This document shows, in pieces, positions 63,561 through 64,000 of a stretch of DNA of 64,000 nt. The notes under the pieces were generated by a model that was not told where the DNA came from, made no database searches, and worked only from the letters and a program-made list of their open reading frames with translations. Source of the stretch: Rhyacichthys aspro (Eukaryota > Chordata > Actinopteri > Gobiiformes > Rhyacichthyidae); contig CM072153.1 of NCBI GenBank assembly GCA_036850595.1, forward strand, positions 14,278,169 to 14,342,168, in the 5' to 3' direction. Position 1 is the stretch's first letter. Each line of letters opens with the position of its first letter. The position numbers and the translations under genes are program-made.

Positions 63561-63762
63561 CTATCAGCCGCAGCGATCGCCGCCACGTTTTATCACGTCT
63601 CCCATCTCAACCGCCAAAATATAAGCCCAGGATCCAGCCTCATGGGCCGCCTCCCGCTCGCCTGCTCCTATCTCCCCATCAAGGAGAGCGCTCTTATCAG
63701 GCTGAGAGATCGCCAACTGTTGGGAGGATGACGCACAAAGAGACACAGACAAATATCTATCT
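63561..63762. promoter_or_regulatory. GATA-motif cluster
   Basis: CTATCA 63561, TTATCA 63590, CTATCT 63667, CTTATCA 63693 and CTATCT 63757 lie in a GC-rich block of about 200 bp that also contains GCGATCGCCGCC. Candidate enhancer, by inference. Confidence 0.38.
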
Positions 63763-64000
63763 GCTGCACAAATAAGCCTTCTGCTCCTCCACTCCAGGCC
63801 ACCACGGTCTGGACTTCAGCCATTGTTAGAGGAGGCTTCATGAAGTGTCCACTGTTGCTTTTCTGAAGTTATTTCAGGTCAAAGCACAACTCAAAGAGCT
63901 CTACTTTAAAATAGACCATTTAATACATTCCTTTTCTGCAATAAATCCCAGTCGACTCGACAAAAGCAACTATTCTGTTTCATTTACTACACATCACATC

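Larger units (their letters stand above)
36370..64000 (-). other. zfpm1: zfpm1 intron 1, 3' part (at least 27.6 kb)
   Basis: This stretch lies upstream of the first exon seen and ends at the TCAG acceptor at 36371-36370. I looked on the minus strand for the family N-terminus (a short Arg/Lys-rich start followed by a phase 1 donor) and did not find it, so the first coding exon is inferred to lie beyond 64000. The stretch contains many clusters of GATA-type motifs, a possible conserved block near 41840-42040, a CCCT repeat (41775-41798), a Tigger-like element (60049-60696), short microsatellites and a 12-bp tandem repeat at 59760-59791. No protein-coding gene on either strand could be supported. 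Confidence 0.8.

Noticed and set aside
1..64000. tRNA genes, rRNA, CRISPR arrays or bacterial-type operons
   Set aside because: No tRNA B-box with matching A-box, no regular spacer-repeat array and no operon-like spacing; the content is that of a vertebrate gene with long introns.

Overview
The window is teleost fish genomic DNA. It holds most of the 5' half of one multi-exon gene on the minus strand, zfpm1 (FOG1, Friend of GATA 1), together with its long introns. No other protein-coding gene could be supported. The fish assignment rests on AT-rich intronic sequence, two pogo/Tigger-type elements with a subterminal sequence I associate with fish genomes, a LINE fragment and the 3' tail of a common teleost retroelement. 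The species cannot be fixed from this.

Seven coding exons were found by translating the minus strand and matching splice sites and reading phase. In transcription order (right to left) they are 36369-36223, 30551-30420, 15014-14881, 1546-1444, 1332-1084, 518-285 and 206-1. The last is cut by the window edge. All seven join in one open frame of about 401 codons with no frameshift or stop. The first coding exon (start codon and NuRD-binding N-terminus) was not found and must lie beyond position 64000, so 36370-64000 is the 3' part of intron 1. The downstream remainder of the large last exon (further zinc fingers and the CtBP motif known in the family) lies before position 1.

Layout: 1-1546 holds four closely spaced exons covering the end of the PR-like region, the GATA-binding C2HC finger 1 and C2H2 fingers 2 to 4. 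Position 1547-14880 is a 13.3 kb intron with a Tigger-like element, a duplicated CCAAT-containing module and a teleost retroelement tail. Position 15015-30419 is a 15.4 kb intron with a LINE fragment and a GATA cluster between G-rich and C-rich tracts. Position 30552-36222 is a 5.7 kb intron with a GATA cluster between inverted TG/CA microsatellites. Position 36370-64000 is intron 1 (at least 27.6 kb), with many dense GATA-motif clusters, some beside a RUNX-like site or an E-box, plus a second, longer Tigger-like element.

The main biological theme is that a gene encoding a GATA-factor cofactor carries repeated clusters of GATA-type motifs in its introns. This fits autoregulatory or cross-regulatory enhancer logic, but that is inference from motif content only. 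Regions described as candidate enhancers need conservation or chromatin data before they are treated as real.
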